A stretch of DNA of 25,000 bases from Mesostigma viride (Eukaryota > Streptophyta > Mesostigmatophyceae > Mesostigmatales > Mesostigmataceae), in contig RPFO01001677.1 of the NCBI GenBank assembly GCA_009746045.1, forward strand, positions 170,001 through 195,000, written 5' to 3'. The position numbers and the translations under genes are program-made. Of this stretch, positions 18,756-25,000 are shown piece after piece (the first letter of the stretch is position 1; each line of letters begins with the position of its first letter). Below the pieces are notes generated by a model, which searched no databases, was not told where the DNA came from, and saw only the letters and a list, made by a program, of their open reading frames with translations.

Positions 18756-18954
18756 CGTCATAGACGTGATGTGTGTCGCGGTGAGTCGGCTAGGCGTGAG
18801 GATGCTGTGCCTTGTAGTCCTAATAATGTTCCCACGTCAGTGGTTCAGAATGGAAGTGCAAGCGCTGCAGCTGATCAGGAGTGCGTGCCCAGCGTGGTCG
18901 CAATAGAGCCTGAACACGCCCTTCCGGAGCTCACCCCTTCGATCAGGTGAGATA
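18756..18954. other. Short gap between gag and integrase remnants
   Basis: About 200 bp without a recognisable protease motif (no D[ST]G in a convincing context). The frame of the integrase fragment is open back to a TAG at 18,904. A protease would be expected here in a copia-like gene order, so it has probably been lost or decayed. Confidence 0.4.
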
Positions 18955-20193
18955 GTGCCGGCAGATGCCGAGGTAGCCCCTCACGTAGACGTGGAGTTGG
19001 GTCGCCGCCTCAGTCAGGCCTCACTAGAGCACATTGCCGACAGGAATGCACATGCAGAGAGCTTGGCGGGGCAGGTGCCTAGCATAGAAGGGGATGGCAC
19101 CACCCCCACGGCCATAGGATTGCGGATGCTTGCTCACCAGATTCACCTTGCGGTGGGTCATGTGGCAGGGCAAACGCTAGACTCGGCGACTCGGCTTATG
19201 GGGGCACCGGGGTTGAAGGTCGCTCAGGCGGAGTTAGAGGAGTGCCACGCATGCGCAAGTGTCAGGAAGAATTAGCGTAGGCGCTGGCATGCTAAGACTC
19301 CTTCCCCGTACCGGGGGAGGTTAGTGGGGGATGTCATGCATTTGGAGGAGGGGGACTATTATTTGGTCTTGATGGATCGCTATACCAAGTTCCTAGCCAT
19401 CGAGCCCCTGCCAAGCATGGTAGAGGAGTCCTTGTGGCGGGGGCTGCGCATTGCCATGTCTCACTTCTTTCCCATTTCTGAGGACATGTTGGACCAACAA
19501 TTTGATTGCATTGTGGGGCGGGAGGGCTGTGAGATGGTGGTTATTGCTGGGCGGCAGGACCATGGCAACTTGGGGCTGATTGATAGGCACATCAGCAGCG
19601 TAAAGGGCATGGCAGCCAAGCAGCAGGCCAGCGGGTTAGGATTCAAGCCTGCGGGGCAGCCTTATGCACAACGCGCGCTGTGGTGCCGCTTGCTCATGGA
19701 CAAGTACAACAGCCAGGTGCTTTTCAAGCTGCCCCAGGGACTAGGTCTTATTACCGCGCGGGGGCTGCAGTCGGGCATTTACCCTCCGGACGTGGCAGAC
19801 CATTGGGAGGCCCACCTCGCTACCACCGCTGAGGTTAGGCGGCAGTTAGACCGCACTCAGCCTGACTTGTCGCAGGAGTGGGAGCTGGGGGAGTTGGTCT
19901 TGTTTCACAAGGAGAATTCCTTTGGCAATCGGGGGCAGATGCAAGGGCCAGGCATGGTGGTGGATTTGGACTGGGTGCATAATAGGCGGGTGAAGGTGCA
20001 CTGGGAGCATAGGGACTATCTCATCCCGTGGGATAAGGTGTATCGGTACAAGGCGTCCGATGCCCAGGTCCAGGCGGCCAAGGAGCACAGCCGCCAGCTC
20101 GGTTGGGATGTGGATAGCCGGCCGGCCAAGCGGTACAACTGCTACGTCCTGCATGGCTATGCTCAGATTACTTGCCCACGCCCCTTGTTATGA
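18955..20193 (+). pseudogene. Retrotransposon integrase with HHCC finger, one in-frame stop
   Basis: Integrase inserts element cDNA into chromosomes. The first 106 codons end with H-x4-H-x27-C-x2-C (HLAVGH, then CHAC), the N-terminal zinc finger. TAG at 19,273 interrupts, and the same frame then runs 19,276-20,193. Counting from the GTG at 19,324, the core has D3 (GDVMH), a conserved LVLMDRYTKF strand, D57 (MLDQQF) and D87 (GLIDRHISS). The first two are spaced as in retroviral-type integrases. The third position, normally Glu, is Asp. The end (ELGELVLFHKENS, QGPGMVV, VKVHW) looks like the C-terminal DNA-binding fold. No reverse transcriptase or RNase H lies on either side. The gag-integrase order fits Ty1/copia better than Ty3/gypsy, but the family is unproven. 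Confidence 0.75.
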
Positions 20194-20315
20194 TATGCTC
20201 ACATGGGTCTTACATATTGCACCCACAGATCTTGCCGGATCGTTTATCGGGTCCGATTGCAGCTGTGGCATGCCTCTGGCATGAAGGAGAAAGGGGGTCT
20301 CTGCCCTTTCTTCCT
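20194..20315. other. 3' flank of the integrase remnant with a purine tract
   Basis: Non-coding. It contains GAAGGAGAAAGGGGG at 20,283-20,297, fifteen purines in a row, as in the polypurine tract that primes plus-strand synthesis just before a 3' LTR. No LTR could be matched, so the tract is only suggestive. Confidence 0.35.
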
Positions 20316-20324
20316 GTTGTGCAC
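20316..20324. repeat. Left target-site duplication of LINE copy 4
   Basis: GTTGTGCAC here is repeated exactly at 20,427-20,435, flanking the short LINE fragment. Confidence 0.92.
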
Positions 20325-20426
20325 TAAGTAAGTAAGTAAGTACTTGCGTGTCATGCGCAAAGGCATGCCACGGAGTACTATGCTAATCTCATTAGAAAAA
20401 TAATTACACAAAAGTTTAAACAAATA
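20325..20426 (-). mobile_element. 102-bp 5'-truncated LINE insertion (copy 4)
   Basis: The minus strand carries only the last part of the family: AT-rich 3' UTR, CTAATGAGATTAGCATAGTAC, the terminal GGCATGCCTTTGCGCATGAC and a (CTTA)n tail. An exact 9-bp target duplication flanks it. It is the cleanest proof in the window that this family moves as a LINE and that the terminal ~80 bp plus tail define the 3' end. Confidence 0.95.
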
Positions 20427-20435
20427 GTTGTGCAC

Positions 20436-20689
20436 ACAGAGGGATTAAAAGCACTTCGGTGCTCCGTGACTCCCCATGCAACGGGAGCACGAGTTTAATT
20501 AATTAATTAATTACGTGGGCGGCCGGGTATAAGTGAGCGCTGTGTGGCGTGCACGCCGGGCAAGGCTAACCTTTGGGCCTTGGGGCTTCAGGGGCCGTGG
20601 GGGGGTGGCGTGCGGGACTGCGGGACTGAGGGCGCGGCGCGGCGGGCAAACGGGTGGCGTACCCGGCGCGCGCATTAACTTTGGTTGAC
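20436..20689. other. Non-coding segment with (TTAA)n run and G-rich stretch
   Basis: A short hairpin (GGTGCTCC to GGGAGCAC, 20,456-20,489) is followed by AATTAATTAATTAATTA at 20,496-20,512. A G-rich stretch then runs at 20,570-20,660 with GTGGGGGGGTGG and GCGGGACTGCGGGACTG. No gene is seen. It may be a remnant LTR of the retrotransposon on the left, but nothing proves it. Confidence 0.35.
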
Positions 20690-20874
20690 CAGCGAATCTG
20701 TTATCGCTCGTAACATTGTGCGGAACCTTAGAAGCCGAGTGGCAAAAGGTTTCCGCACAACAATATCCTGACTAAAACCTAGCCTCTTGCATGGGCGAAG
20801 ACGAATCACTAGGCTCGGAACACCCGCAAATATGAATATGAATAGTATGAGCGCAAGTGGCGCTGATATGGATA
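20690..20874. mobile_element. Second palindrome-ended element, left part (split by LINE)
   Basis: It starts near GCGCATTAACTTTGGTTGACC, followed by one arm, GTGCGGAACCTTAGAAGCCGAGTGGCAAAAGGTTTCCGCAC. In that arm GCCGAGTGGCAAAAGG is a near-canonical tRNA-Leu/Ser A box. The body (AAACCTAGCCTCTTG, GACGAATCACTAGGCTCGGAA) matches 18,168-18,215. It breaks off at TATGGATA, where LINE sequence begins. The element resumes at 22,310. Confidence 0.75.
20867..20874. repeat. Left target-site duplication of the composite LINE
   Basis: TATGGATA here recurs at 22,310-22,317, immediately after the LINE tail. With one copy and the LINE removed, the flanking element regains the two tandem internal repeats seen in the intact copy at 18,017-18,609. 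Confidence 0.8.
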
Positions 20875-21093
20875 TCTATCTGTGCTCGATCCGCGTCCGC
20901 ATGATAGACAAGGAGAAATGGGCTGCCGTCTGCGATAAGTGACCTTCCTTAGGGGCATTCTCCTGTTTTCTCCCCTTGCACGGGCCCCGCGGCCCATTGC
21001 TAGAATGCAGGGTAGGAGTCCACAGGTGCAGGTTCTAATTGGCCCTGAGGCCATAGCCGCTACACTAACACCTCGTCTGCCACTACAGTAGAG
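20875..21093 (+). mobile_element. LINE fragment 5: C-terminal coding end, no 3' UTR
   Basis: CTATCTGTGCTC..CCGC.TGATAGACAAGGAGAAATGGGC matches the C-terminal coding part of the family up to ACACCTCGTCTGCCACTACAGTAGAGG. It then switches directly to a more upstream part of the same gene. Small indels and an in-frame TGA (GATAAGTGACC) break it. Confidence 0.8.
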
Positions 21094-21594
21094 GCCCGGG
21101 CCGAGCTCTACTGCGAGCTCCCTCTTGTCACCCATACCATCCGACACCGCCGCCTCCTCTTTGCCGGCCATCTTGCCCGCACAGACCAGGTGAATACCGA
21201 TGTGGGCCCTGCCGGGGGGCTTAAGACGGGCCAACCAGGTAGACACCTCCTCCTATGGCAGGGTCCCCTTGTCCCATCGCAACCCACTGGCAGACTTGCG
21301 CGCGCCGGGCACCGGCGCGGCGCGACCCGGACCTATGTGACACAACTGCTTGAAGATGCAGGGCTTCTGGGACTATCCGTACTCCGCGCCCGCATGATTG
21401 ACAAGGAGAAATGGGATAAGCACCTCCCCGAGGGGTATGCTCCTGTTTTCTCCCCACGGGCCCCGCGGCCCGTTGCTAGCCAGGGTAGAAGTCCGCAGGT
21501 GGAGGTTATTGGTCCTGAGGATAGCCGCTACACTACCGCCTCGTCTGCCATTACAGTAGAGGACAGCTCGGATGAGGATTACATCCCCATCTAG
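21094..21594 (+). pseudogene. LINE post-RT C-terminal coding segment (copy 6)
   Basis: The least damaged C-terminus of the family here. It reads ARAELYCELPLVTHTIRHRR, LLFAGHLARTDQ, then HLLLWQGP, GATRTYVTQLLEDAGL, LRARMIDKEKW and the acidic end VEDSSDEDYIPI before TAG at 21,592. The RHRRLLFAGH segment and the run toward an R-x-Y-x-x-L-L-x-D-x-G motif are typical of the region after the reverse transcriptase in CR1/Jockey-like and related LINEs. That region helps bind the template. The frame is open from 21,049, across the junction at 21,093. No RT catalytic motif is present, so this is a 5'-truncated remnant. Confidence 0.8.
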
Positions 21595-21711
21595 TGCTTA
21601 TTAACGGTTGGGGGATGATGCAGACGATATTTGTTTAAACTTTTGTGTAATTGTTTTTCTAATGAGATTAGCATAGTACTCCGTGGCATGCCTTTGCGCA
21701 TGACACGCAAG

Positions 21712-21751
<40 letters not shown>
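21595..21751 (+). mobile_element. LINE 3' UTR and (ACTT)n tail of copy 6
   Basis: The 3' UTR GGTTGGGGGATGATGCAGAC, TTTGTTTAAACTTTTGTG and CTAATGAGATTAGCATAG is followed by the terminal GCATGACACGCAAGTACTT and about ten ACTT units. Sequences match copies 3, 4 and 9 closely, forming one subfamily. Confidence 0.93.
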
Positions 21752-21753
<2 letters not shown>

Positions 21754-21915
21754 GTAGAGGACAGCTAGCTCAGATGAGGATTATATCCCCCTCTAGTGAC
21801 TATGAGGTTGGGGCATGATGCAGACGATATTTGTAACTTTCGTGTACTTATTTTTTTTTCCTGATGAGATTAGCGAAGTATACTCCGTGGCATGTCCATG
21901 CGCATGACACGCAAG
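21752..21915 (+). mobile_element. LINE 3' end of a second subfamily (copy 7)
   Basis: It begins directly in the tail of copy 6 with TAGAGGACAGCTAGCTC. It has TTGGGGCATGATGCAGAC in place of TTGGGGGATGATGCAGAC and lacks the TTTAAAC stretch, as in copies 2 and 8. It therefore belongs to another subfamily from copy 6 although the two are fused tail to body. Confidence 0.88.
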
Positions 21916-22022
21916 GACTTACTTACTTACTTACTTACATACTTACTTACTTACTTACATACTTACTTACTTACTTACATACTTACATACATACTTACAT
22001 ACTTACTTACTTACTTACTTAC

Positions 22023-22053
<31 letters not shown>

Positions 22054-22309
22054 CATACATACATACATACATACATACATACATACATACATACATACAT
22101 ACATACATACATACATACATACATACATACATACATACATACATACATACATACATACATACATACATACATACATACATACATACATACATACATACAT
22201 ACATACATACATACATACTTACTTACTTACTTACTTACTTAGTTACATACTTACATTATTACTTACATTATTACTTACATACTTATACATACTTACAAAC
22301 TTACTTACT
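21916..22309 (+). repeat. LINE tail grown into (ACTT)n-(ATAC)n microsatellite
   Basis: ACTT units begin right after ACACGCAAGG. They mix with ACAT units, then become a pure (ATAC)n run at about 22,025-22,217 (about 48 copies), and return to ACTT units. The frames read Leu-Thr-Tyr-Leu or Ile-His-Thr-Tyr repeats and have no coding meaning. The order shows a LINE tail mutated from ACTT to ACAT and then expanded. Confidence 0.95.
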
Positions 22310-22836
22310 TATGGATAAGAATATGAGCGCAACACGGTGGCGCTGATATGAATATGAATATGGATATGAATATGAATATGAATATGAATATGAATATGAA
22401 TATGAATATGAATATGAATATGAATATGAATATGAATATGAATATGAATATGAATATGAATATGAATATGAATATGAATATGAATATGAATATGAATATG
22501 AATATGAATATGAATATGAATATGAATATGAATATGAATATGAATATGAATATGAATATGAATATGAATATGAATATGAATATGAATATGAATATGACAA
22601 TGGGCGCCGCGGGTGTCAAATTGGGGGGAAACAATTCATCTCCGAGTGCATGGATTCGAACCTGTGCCTCGAAGGGACATATAGTAGATCTGAAACAGGT
22701 TAGTATTGTGCGGCCGGAAGCCTTTTGCCACTGCGCATTAGCTTTGGTTGACCAGCGAGTGATTATCGCTGGTAATATTGTGCGGAACCTTAGAAGCTGT
22801 GGCAAAAGGTTTCCGCACAATATTAACCTGAGTCAC
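22310..22836. mobile_element. Second palindrome-ended element, right part
   Basis: It resumes after the right TATGGATA with ATATGAGCGCAACACGGTGG, a tandem repeat of the piece left of the LINE. It holds the (AATATG)n expansion and a minus-strand exact B box GGTTCGAATCC at 22,662-22,652. An imperfect terminal palindrome spans about 22,701-22,834 (GGTTAGTATTGTGCGG to CCGCACAATATTAACC). It ends at AACCTGAGTCAC. Confidence 0.75.
22345..22597. repeat. (AATATG)n hexanucleotide expansion
   Basis: About 42 copies with one GGATATG variant near 22,362. It lies exactly where the intact element has a short ATGAATATGATCGAATATG motif, so it grew from the element's own sequence. The frames read Asn-Met on plus, and Ile-Phe or Ser-Tyr on minus. 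No gene is implied. Confidence 0.96.
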
Positions 22837-22898
22837 TAACTAGACCCTGTTTTGGGCTCAGTGCAGGCGAAGCCAGCGCGGCGGGTCACTCTAGTGCT

Positions 22899-22912
22899 GA
22901 AGTAAGCAAGTT

Positions 22913-22988
<76 letters not shown>

Positions 22989-23093
22989 GGTACTTGCGTG
23001 TCATGCGCATGGGCATGCCACGGAGCACTATATGCTAAGCTCATTAGAAAAATGAATACACGAAAGTTACAAATATCGTCTGCATCATGCCCG
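22899..23093 (-). mobile_element. LINE 3' end with long (TAAG)n tail (copy 8)
   Basis: The tail (AAGT)n covers 22,899-22,989, followed by TACTTGCGTGTCATGCGCATGGGCATGCC, CTCATTAGAAAAATG and ATCGTCTGCATCATGCCC, where the similarity ends. The features match the subfamily of copies 2 and 7. No target duplication is evident, and the 5' limit is approximate. Confidence 0.88.
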
Positions 23094-23997
23094 GCGCCCA
23101 ACAAAGAGAGCATACACCATGCTGAACCCAAGGTGGTTCAGCACGAGATTGGGTTAGGACTGACCATGCAGATCTGGTTGTAATTGATTAGGCTGTCCGT
23201 CACAGATCATATGTAAGTTAGGGTTAAGTTACATAAACTCTGGCCAGCCATTGTTGGCGGCTGACCATGCAGCAGTACATATGCCAACTTATCCTAATGC
23301 CAAGGTGTCTCGTCGTCCATTCGTGAGCCATTTGGCATTCGCCCACTGCATTCTGTACCCACCTGGCACGGTCAGAGCGGCACTAACTCCCACGACGAGT
23401 GGACCCCTGGAGTTAATGTAAAGGATTTACGTTATAGGTGGATAGAGATTGTTACGCTCTTTCCAACGGCACCTTGAACGCCTCATTTGGTTACGGGACG
23501 TAAAAGTTATGACGTTCCTAGGCTGTGCCGACAGTACCCGGCGCGCCACTGTGGGCGCGTACGGACACAGGATGTACAAGTGTCACTTTGATAGTCCGCA
23601 GGACGTTGACAGGACTTGTACAGGACTTGATGGTCAATTGATAGGTAGGCGTGCTGTAGCGCGCCAGGACCTATGAGACAATTGATGCTGAGTAATGTAC
23701 GGATAGGTCCACAGGACTAGCCGTATGGACAATTGATAGTAGATCTGCGCGCCAAAGGCGTGCCAGAGTCTGTGGGATCAATTGATTGACAGTTCAGCTG
23801 TGACAGTGCAGCTGAGTACTTGGACGCGTCCCTAGCAAGTTATATGTGTGACTTGGTAGCACCAGGACGCTAGCTCTTGCGTGCACGTTCTCTTGGCACT
23901 GCGACCTTGTCGTCTGTGCTGCGTGCAGCCTTGGAAGTGACGTGACTTACGTCTGTGTTTCCATCATTCTAATAAAGGCAACATTCCTGCAAGAGCC
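23094..23997. other. Non-coding region with short hairpin, ~48-bp degenerate repeats and AATAAA
   Basis: No convincing gene is present. A hairpin TGCTGAACC-CAAGGT-GGTTCAGCA is at 23,120-23,143. The core CAATTGAT recurs at 23,635, 23,679, 23,730 and 23,779, with partly conserved surroundings (GCGCGCCA, AGGACTAG or AGGACTTG), giving a degenerate repeat of about 44-51 bp. AATAAA occurs at 23,971. The layout could be a promoter or LTR with repeated binding sites, but nothing shows it directly. Confidence 0.45.
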
Positions 23998-24234
23998 ATG
24001 GCGATCTTCGGCATTCACTCACAACTCCTGGGAATGGGCTGCTGCCATCTAGCTCCACGTACCCTCCGCAACGATGCTGCCATGGGAGTGGACAATATTT
24101 CACCGGAGGTGGTTAAGATGCCTGAGCTTGAGCCTTTTCTCCGGGGGGGTTTGCGACCGGATTCTACGAGATGGCCTCACCCCGCTGTTGTCTTACAGGT
24201 TTCAGCTCCCAGTTACATGAGAATAATTAATTAA
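23998..24234 (+). pseudogene. Possible LINE reverse-transcriptase N-terminal fragment
   Basis: A 78-codon frame contains RNDAAMGVDNISPEVVKM at about 24,070-24,120. It recalls the first conserved block of LINE reverse transcriptases, where a small-residue stretch leads to G-x-D-x-I-x-x-E-x-x-K. Nothing else of the RT fold follows. The lone motif could be coincidence, and the assignment is weak. If true, this is a different LINE piece from the minus-strand copy at 24,661. Confidence 0.35.
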
Positions 24235-24660
24235 TAATAATGTGCCGGTACTTAGCCGTTTTGTGTTTCGAGGCGTTTGGGATATTTCGATGCGTTGGGA
24301 CTCAGCCATTGGAGGTTCGGCTGAATTTTGGCATGTGTGAGTTACGCCCCAGATTTTGGCTAGCTGTGCAGCGGTCCGGTGCTGAGGTATACATACAGAC
24401 TGAGATTCTGGATACTGCCGGCGGGCGTGACAAGTGGCCGAATATTGGTGTGCGTCGATTGGTTGGTACTCGGCTGATGTGTCGTAATGGAAATGTCAGA
24501 GGTTTGGTTGGTGCGTACTAGATGCGTTCCGGCCCAGGCTTACGCCGGTGCCTACATAGCGCCGTAGGCTAGCCTAGCCGCCTGACAGACCATGATGATC
24601 CAAAAGCCAGCATTGTCTTGCGGCGGTCCAACAGTTGTTGCTACTTAATTGCTGGCCATA
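24235..24660. other. Unassigned segment with an unrecognised 93-codon frame
   Basis: A frame at 24,240-24,521 (starting MCRYLAVLCFEAFGIF) has no motif I recognise and no sign of a neighbouring partner. It could be decayed coding sequence or chance. The segment ends at the LINE tail. Confidence 0.3.
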
Positions 24661-25000
24661 AGTAAGTAAGTAAGTAAGTACTTGCGTGTCATGCGCAAAG
24701 GCATGCCACGGAGTACTATGCTAATCTCATTAGAAAAATAATTACACAAAAGTTTAAACAAATATCGTCTGCATCATCCCCCAACCGTTAAGCACTAGAT
24801 GGGGATGTAATCCTCATCCGAGCTGTCCTCTACTGTAATGGCAGACGAGGAGGTAGTGAAGTGGCTATCCTCAGGACCAATAACCTCCACCTGCGGACTT
24901 CTACCCTGGCTAGCAACGGGCCGCGGGGCCCGTGGGGAGAAAACAGGAGCATACCCCTCGGGAAGGTGCTTATCGCAGATGGCAGCCCATTTCTCCTTGT
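24661..25000 (-). mobile_element. LINE 3' end, runs out of the window (copy 9)
   Basis: (AAGT)n tail, full 3' UTR and coding end on the minus strand. The stop is at 24,797-24,795. The C-terminus reads KEKWAAICDKHLPEG, PQVEVIGPEDS and VEDSSDEDYIPI with no break up to position 25,000. It is the best-preserved copy and the one most likely to continue into a longer element outside the window. Confidence 0.92.

Noticed and set aside
18321-18761. Two frames on opposite strands with the same 63-residue tail
   Set aside because: The identity is forced by the perfect palindrome and is not evidence of coding.
16317-20700. A complete LTR pair around the gag-integrase remnant
   Set aside because: No long direct repeat was found between the left leader and the right flank. 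The purine tract at 20,283 is not enough.
21860-21890. Hammerhead ribozyme core (CTGATGAG followed by GCGAAG)
   Set aside because: The required GAAA is absent and the other family copies read CTAATGAG, so the match is accidental.
21864-22600. Frames reading Leu-Thr-Tyr, Ile-His-Thr-Tyr, Asn-Met, Ile-Phe and Ser-Tyr repeats
   Set aside because: They are direct translations of ACTT, ATAC and AATATG microsatellites.

Overview
The window looks like nuclear DNA of a GC-rich eukaryote. A unicellular green alga is the best guess, but nothing here fixes the species. The evidence is the absence of bacterial-style operons, long microsatellites, a multi-kilobase satellite array, decayed non-LTR (LINE) and LTR-type retrotransposons, and tRNA-like repeats with target-site duplications. 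I find no intact host gene. Almost everything is repeat or mobile-element wreckage.

Region 1 (about 410-11,488) is a C-rich satellite domain with strong strand asymmetry. It opens with a 7-bp (CCCCTCG)n array and decayed edge monomers. Fourteen tandem copies of a roughly 610-660 bp unit follow (1562 to 11,133). Each unit ends in a (GCCCTC)n tract. Four tracts have expanded to about 305-407 bp (1201-1510, 3457-3762, 6944-7350, 11134-11488). Unit types follow the order A-B-C, A-B-D-D-C, A-B-D-C-D-E, and one 3,588-bp block (3834-7421) is reused as the start of the next. The domain ends abruptly at 11,488. On the minus strand the tract reads (GGGCGA)n, a continuous G-quadruplex motif.

Region 2 (11,489-16,960) is mixed single-copy DNA and retroelement debris: fragments of a LINE family with a (CTTA)n tail, a decayed copy of a palindrome-ended repeat (13,048-13,330), a 10-bp tandem repeat, and a pseudogene resembling an L1-type LINE ORF1 (14,819-16,316).

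Region 3 (16,962-20,193) is a broken LTR-type retrotransposon: a gag pseudogene with CCHC zinc knuckles, then an integrase-like ORF with an HHCC finger and a D-D-D core. A 593-bp element (18,017-18,609) sits exactly inside the first zinc knuckle, flanked by the 5-bp duplication CCGGC. Its two ends are perfect palindromes (66-bp arms, and a 206-bp spacerless palindrome), and it carries tRNA-like pol III A and B boxes. This is the most unusual object in the window.

Region 4 (20,194-25,000) holds a second copy of that element (about 20,690-22,836), split by a composite LINE insertion (20,875-22,309) with an 8-bp duplication TATGGATA. Large (ATAC)n and (AATATG)n microsatellites grew from the LINE tail and from the element's own internal repeat. 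More LINE 3' ends lie at 20,325-20,426, 22,899-23,093 and 24,661-25,000. No cellular pathway is visible. The interacting parts are transposons inserted in one another, and their nesting gives a relative insertion order.
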